A stretch of DNA of 64,000 nucleotides, taken from Streptomyces scabiei 87.22 (GTDB lineage Bacteria > Actinomycetota > Actinomycetes > Streptomycetales > Streptomycetaceae). Shown in pieces: positions 61,602-64,000 of this stretch. Location of the stretch: NCBI RefSeq assembly GCF_000091305.1, contig NC_013929.1, positions 8,246,001 to 8,310,000 on the forward strand, read 5' to 3'. The notes beneath the pieces were generated by a model, which was given only the letters and a program-made list of their open reading frames with translations, did not search any database and was not told the DNA's origin. Made by a program: the position numbers and the translations under genes. How positions within the stretch are numbered: the stretch's first letter is position 1; each line of letters opens with the position of its first letter.

Positions 61602-62522
61602 ATGCAGGACGCAGTGGGAGCTCCGCTGCCGCCGCCCCACCGGCCGGGGCAGGACCCGGCGGCCCCCTGGCCGCCGGCCGCGAACCCGCAGGGACGCCCG
61701 GCCCCCCCTCACCCGGGAGCCCCCGGCCCCCATCCGCCCCGGCATCCCATGCCCCCGGGCGGTCACCCGGGCCCGGTGCCGCCGCCCCCGCCCGCGCCCA
61801 TGGCCCCGCCACCGGCCGCGCCCGCCGGCCCCGCCGCCCCGCCCGCACCGGGCTTCACCGGCAGCCCCGGGGTGCCGCGTGACACCACCACCGGACACGT
61901 GCCACTGCCGCCGGGCGGGCCGGTCACCATGCCGCCGCCCGCCACCGGCGCGCCGGACGTCACCAGCACCACGCTCGCGGTGCTGCTCATCGGCCCCGCC
62001 GGAGCCGGCAAGACCAGCGTCGCCAAGTACTGGGCGGACCACCGCCGGGTGCCCACCGCGCACATCAGCCTGGACGACGTACGGGAGTGGGTGCGCTCGG
62101 GCTTCGCGGACCCCCAGTCCGGCTGGAACGACAACTCCGAGGCGCAGTACCGCCTCGCCCGCCGTACCTGCGGATTCTCCGCCCGGAACTTCCTGGCCAA
62201 CGGCATCTCCTGCATCCTCGACGACGCCGTCTTCCCCGACCGCCCGGTCGTCGGCCTCGGCGGCTGGAAGCGGCACGTCGGCCCCGGGCTGCTGCCCGTC
62301 GTCCTCCTGCCGGGCCTGGAGATTGTCCTGGAACGCAACGCCGAGCGCTCGGGCAACCGCCGCCTCACCGACGAGGAGGTCGCCCGCATCCACGGCCGAA
62401 TGGCGGGCTGGTACGGCTCGGGCCTCCCGATCATCGACAACTCCCAGCTGGACGTCCCGGCCACGGCCCGAGTCCTGGACGAGGTCCTGGCCCGATCGAT
62501 AGCAAGCCCCCCCAAGTGGTAA
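61602..62522 (+). CDS. Proline-rich P-loop ATPase/kinase-like protein
   Basis: A 306-residue protein. Residues 1-115 are an extreme proline/alanine/histidine-rich region (PPPHRPG, PPPPPAPMAPPP and so on). The folded part starts TTLAVLLIGPAGAGKTSVAKYWA, a Walker A at ~131-139, followed by AHISLDDVREWVRSGFADPQSGWNDNSEAQYRLARR, CILDDAVFPDRP (possible Walker B-like strand), VLLPGLEIVLERNAERSGNRRLTDEEVARIHGRMAGW and IIDNSQLDV. The layout resembles zeta-toxin/chloramphenicol-phosphotransferase-like small-molecule kinases, but the substrate is unknown. A ribosome binding site is weak. It takes the position of aroQ after aroB. Confidence 0.75.
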   Translation: MQDAVGAPLPPPHRPGQDPAAPWPPAANPQGRPAPPHPGAPGPHPPRHPMPPGGHPGPVPPPPPAPMAPPPAAPAGPAAPPAPGFTGSPGVPRDTTTGHVPLPPGGPVTMPPPATGAPDVTSTTLAVLLIGPAGAGKTSVAKYWADHRRVPTAHISLDDVREWVRSGFADPQSGWNDNSEAQYRLARRTCGFSARNFLANGISCILDDAVFPDRPVVGLGGWKRHVGPGLLPVVLLPGLEIVLERNAERSGNRRLTDEEVARIHGRMAGWYGSGLPIIDNSQLDVPATARVLDEVLARSIASPPKW

Positions 62523-62553
62523 CCACCTGAACGACGCCGAATGCGCCCCCGCC

Positions 62554-62945
62554 AGGGGCGCGGGGAACGGCGCGACCGCCCCCCACCGACGCGCGGCCGG
62601 CTCACTTGCTCCGCCCACGAGGCCACTGGCCCCCGCTCAGCCAGCACCCGCCGGTCCGCTTCGCCGCCGTCCAGGGGCGCGGGGAACGGCGCGACCGACC
62701 CCCCCACCGACGTGCAGCCGGCTCACTTGCTCCGCCCACGAGGCCACTGGCCCCCGCTCAGCCAGCACCCGCCGGTCCGCCCCGCCGCCGTCCAGGGGCG
62801 CGGGGAACGGCGCGACCGACCCCCCCACCGACGCGCGGCCGGCTCACTTGCTCCGCCCACGAGGCCACTGGCCCCCGCTCAGCCAGCACCCGCCGGTCCG
62901 CCCCGACGCCGTCCAGGGGCGCGGGGAACGGCGCGACAAGCCCCC
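62554..62945. repeat. Tandem direct repeat, three units of 118-121 bp plus a partial fourth
   Basis: Units begin at 62554, 62672, 62793 and 62914, each starting CAGGGGCGCGGGGAACGGCG. Units 2 and 3 differ at a handful of positions; the fourth diverges after about 32 bases. The unit start is a variant of the dispersed GGGGAACTGCGCG element. Unit lengths are 1 modulo 3, so no protein repeat is encoded. It fills most of the 542-base spacer before pepQ; the rest (62946-63064) is C-rich without a gene. Confidence 0.95.
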
Positions 62946-63064
62946 ACCAGCCCGCAGCCGGCACTCAACCTCCCACCCCACCCACACGCCCCGCCCCCCA
63001 CCCCGCGCCCCCACTCGGCCCCGCCCAACCAGCGCCCGCCCAGCGAAGCTCATACGCTCGGGAC

Positions 63065-64000
63065 ATGTCTGAGGTCTACGCGGCCCGCAGAGCCCGGCTG
63101 AGAGAACGCTGCCAGGCCGGCGGCAGCCAATCCGCACTCGTGACCCGCCCCGCCAACGTGCGCTACCTCGCCGGAGCGGCACCGCGAGGCGCGGCGCTGC
63201 TGCTCGGCAGGAGGGAGGACGTCCTCCTCTGCGAGGCACCGCCGAGCGGCGAGATCGGCGAGGGCCGGCCCGACGACGCCGTACGCGTGCAGGTGCTGCC
63301 GCGGCCCGGTGGCGACCCCGCGGTCGCGGCCGCCGACCTGGCCACCGCCCTGGGCGCCGACTGTCTGGCCCTGGAGGAGCACCACCTCACCATGGCCCGG
63401 CACCGAGCCATCCGCTCCGTCACGCCCCGGCTGCGGCTCGCCGACCTCGGCGGCGCGGTGGAGCAGCTGAGGGTGATCAAGGATGAGGAGGAGATCTCCT
63501 GTCTGCGCATCGGCGCGGAGATCGCCGACCAGGCGCTGGGCGAACTGCTCGAATCGATCCTCGTCGGCCGCACCGAGCGTCACCTCGCCCTGGAACTGGA
63601 GCGCCGGCTCGTCGACCACGGAGCCGACGGTCCGGCCTTCGCCACCTCCGTCGCCGCCGGCCCGAACTCCGGCCGGCCCGGTCACCGCCCCACCGATCGC
63701 CGGGTCGAGGAGGGCGACTTCCTCTCCGTCTGTCTCGGGGCGACCTACCGCGGCTACCGCTGCGAGATCGGCCGTACGTTCGTGATCGGCACCTCTCCGG
63801 CCGACTGGCAGATCGAGCTGTACGACCTGGTCTTCGCAGCCCAGCGGGCCGGACGAGAAGCCCTGACCCCCGGCGCGGCCTACCGCGAGGTGGACCGCGC
63901 GGCTCGGCAGGTCCTGGACTCCGCGGGGTACGGAGAAGGGCTGCCGGTGATGACGGGGCACGGGGTCGGACTCGAAATCCACGAGGACCCGCAGTTGGCC
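63065..64000 (+). CDS. pepQ: M24-family (aminopeptidase P/prolidase-like) protein, truncated by window end
   Basis: The first 312 codons are present; the 3' end is outside. An N-terminal creatinase-like domain (residues ~1-130; ALVTRPANVRYLAGAAPRG) precedes the pita-bread domain. The later signature MTGHGVGLEIHEDP carries the expected His299. However, where active M24 enzymes have two metal-binding Asp, this protein has Cys223 (FLSVCLGATYRGY) and Glu234 (RCEIGRTFV), with the usual 11-residue spacing. The position between the aro genes and (expected) efp matches pepQ of mycobacteria. The altered metal site leaves activity uncertain. Confidence 0.85.
   Translation, partial: MSEVYAARRARLRERCQAGGSQSALVTRPANVRYLAGAAPRGAALLLGRREDVLLCEAPPSGEIGEGRPDDAVRVQVLPRPGGDPAVAAADLATALGADCLALEEHHLTMARHRAIRSVTPRLRLADLGGAVEQLRVIKDEEEISCLRIGAEIADQALGELLESILVGRTERHLALELERRLVDHGADGPAFATSVAAGPNSGRPGHRPTDRRVEEGDFLSVCLGATYRGYRCEIGRTFVIGTSPADWQIELYDLVFAAQRAGREALTPGAAYREVDRAARQVLDSAGYGEGLPVMTGHGVGLEIHEDPQLA

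Noticed and set aside
62554..62945. Possible CRISPR array
   Set aside because: The units are 118-121 bp with no short repeat/unique spacer alternation, and there are no cas genes.

Overview
The window is chromosomal DNA of a Streptomyces or a very close relative. GC content is very high, GTG and TTG starts are common, many genes overlap by 1 or 4 bases, and a gene encoding the sporulation protein SsgB is present. From 19.5 kb onward the gene order (thrS, HIT protein, pgsA, acyltransferase, pimA, pdxS/pdxT, yebC, ruvCAB, yajC-secD-secF, apt, relA, cyclophilin, MBL protein, hisS, rarA, alaS, ruvX, mltG, aroE, aroC-aroK-aroB, pepQ) matches the conserved actinobacterial backbone I remember from Mycobacterium tuberculosis and S. 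coelicolor. No phage, transposase, integrase or CRISPR array was seen.

Layout. 1-6.2 kb: the 3' end of a chorismate-binding enzyme (pabB) and pabC (folate precursor), a tandem GNAT acetyltransferase, a DsbA-type oxidoreductase, small membrane proteins including a 50-residue one, a CGNR zinc-finger protein, ssgB, a TIGR02611-type membrane protein and tRNA-Val(CAC). 6.2-16.6 kb: an accessory cassette lying exactly between two identical tRNA-Val(CAC) genes. It holds a sugar ABC importer (lipoprotein plus two permeases, no ATPase), a small DUF624-like membrane protein, a 915-residue Tat-exported protein resembling exo-rhamnogalacturonan lyases, a large polytopic membrane protein and an SRPBCC protein. 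A good promoter with a LacI-type palindrome at its start point drives the import genes. 16.7-19.5 kb: a DnaQ-like exonuclease divergent from a DUF4365 nuclease-like gene that overlaps an unrecognised 427-codon gene.

19.5-33.6 kb: thrS, an ion channel, a HIT protein, an unrecognised membrane protein, a divergent EF-G paralogue (EF-G2), the phosphatidylinositol-mannoside genes (pgsA, acyltransferase, pimA), then pyridoxal phosphate synthase (pdxS, pdxT) and yebC. 33.7-43.8 kb: ruvCAB, yajC-secDF-apt, a small secreted protein and relA, the (p)ppGpp synthetase/hydrolase. 43.9-52.5 kb: DUF349 protein, cyclophilin, MBL hydrolase, hisS, VKOR, rarA, rpsD and two small DUF proteins. 52.5-64 kb: alaS-ruvX, mltG-aroE, aroC-aroK-aroB, a proline-rich P-loop protein, a 118-121 bp tandem repeat and the start of a pepQ-like gene that runs off the window.

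Functional themes: chorismate is made (aroE/C/K/B) and consumed (pabB/pabC) here; Holliday junctions are handled by RuvABC and RuvX; disulphide chemistry is represented by DsbA and VKOR; three aminoacyl-tRNA synthetases, S4 and EF-G2 serve translation. The least explained items are the tRNA-flanked cassette, the DUF4365 gene pair, the secreted protein between apt and relA, and the repeat families. All calls were made by reading the sequence without database searches.
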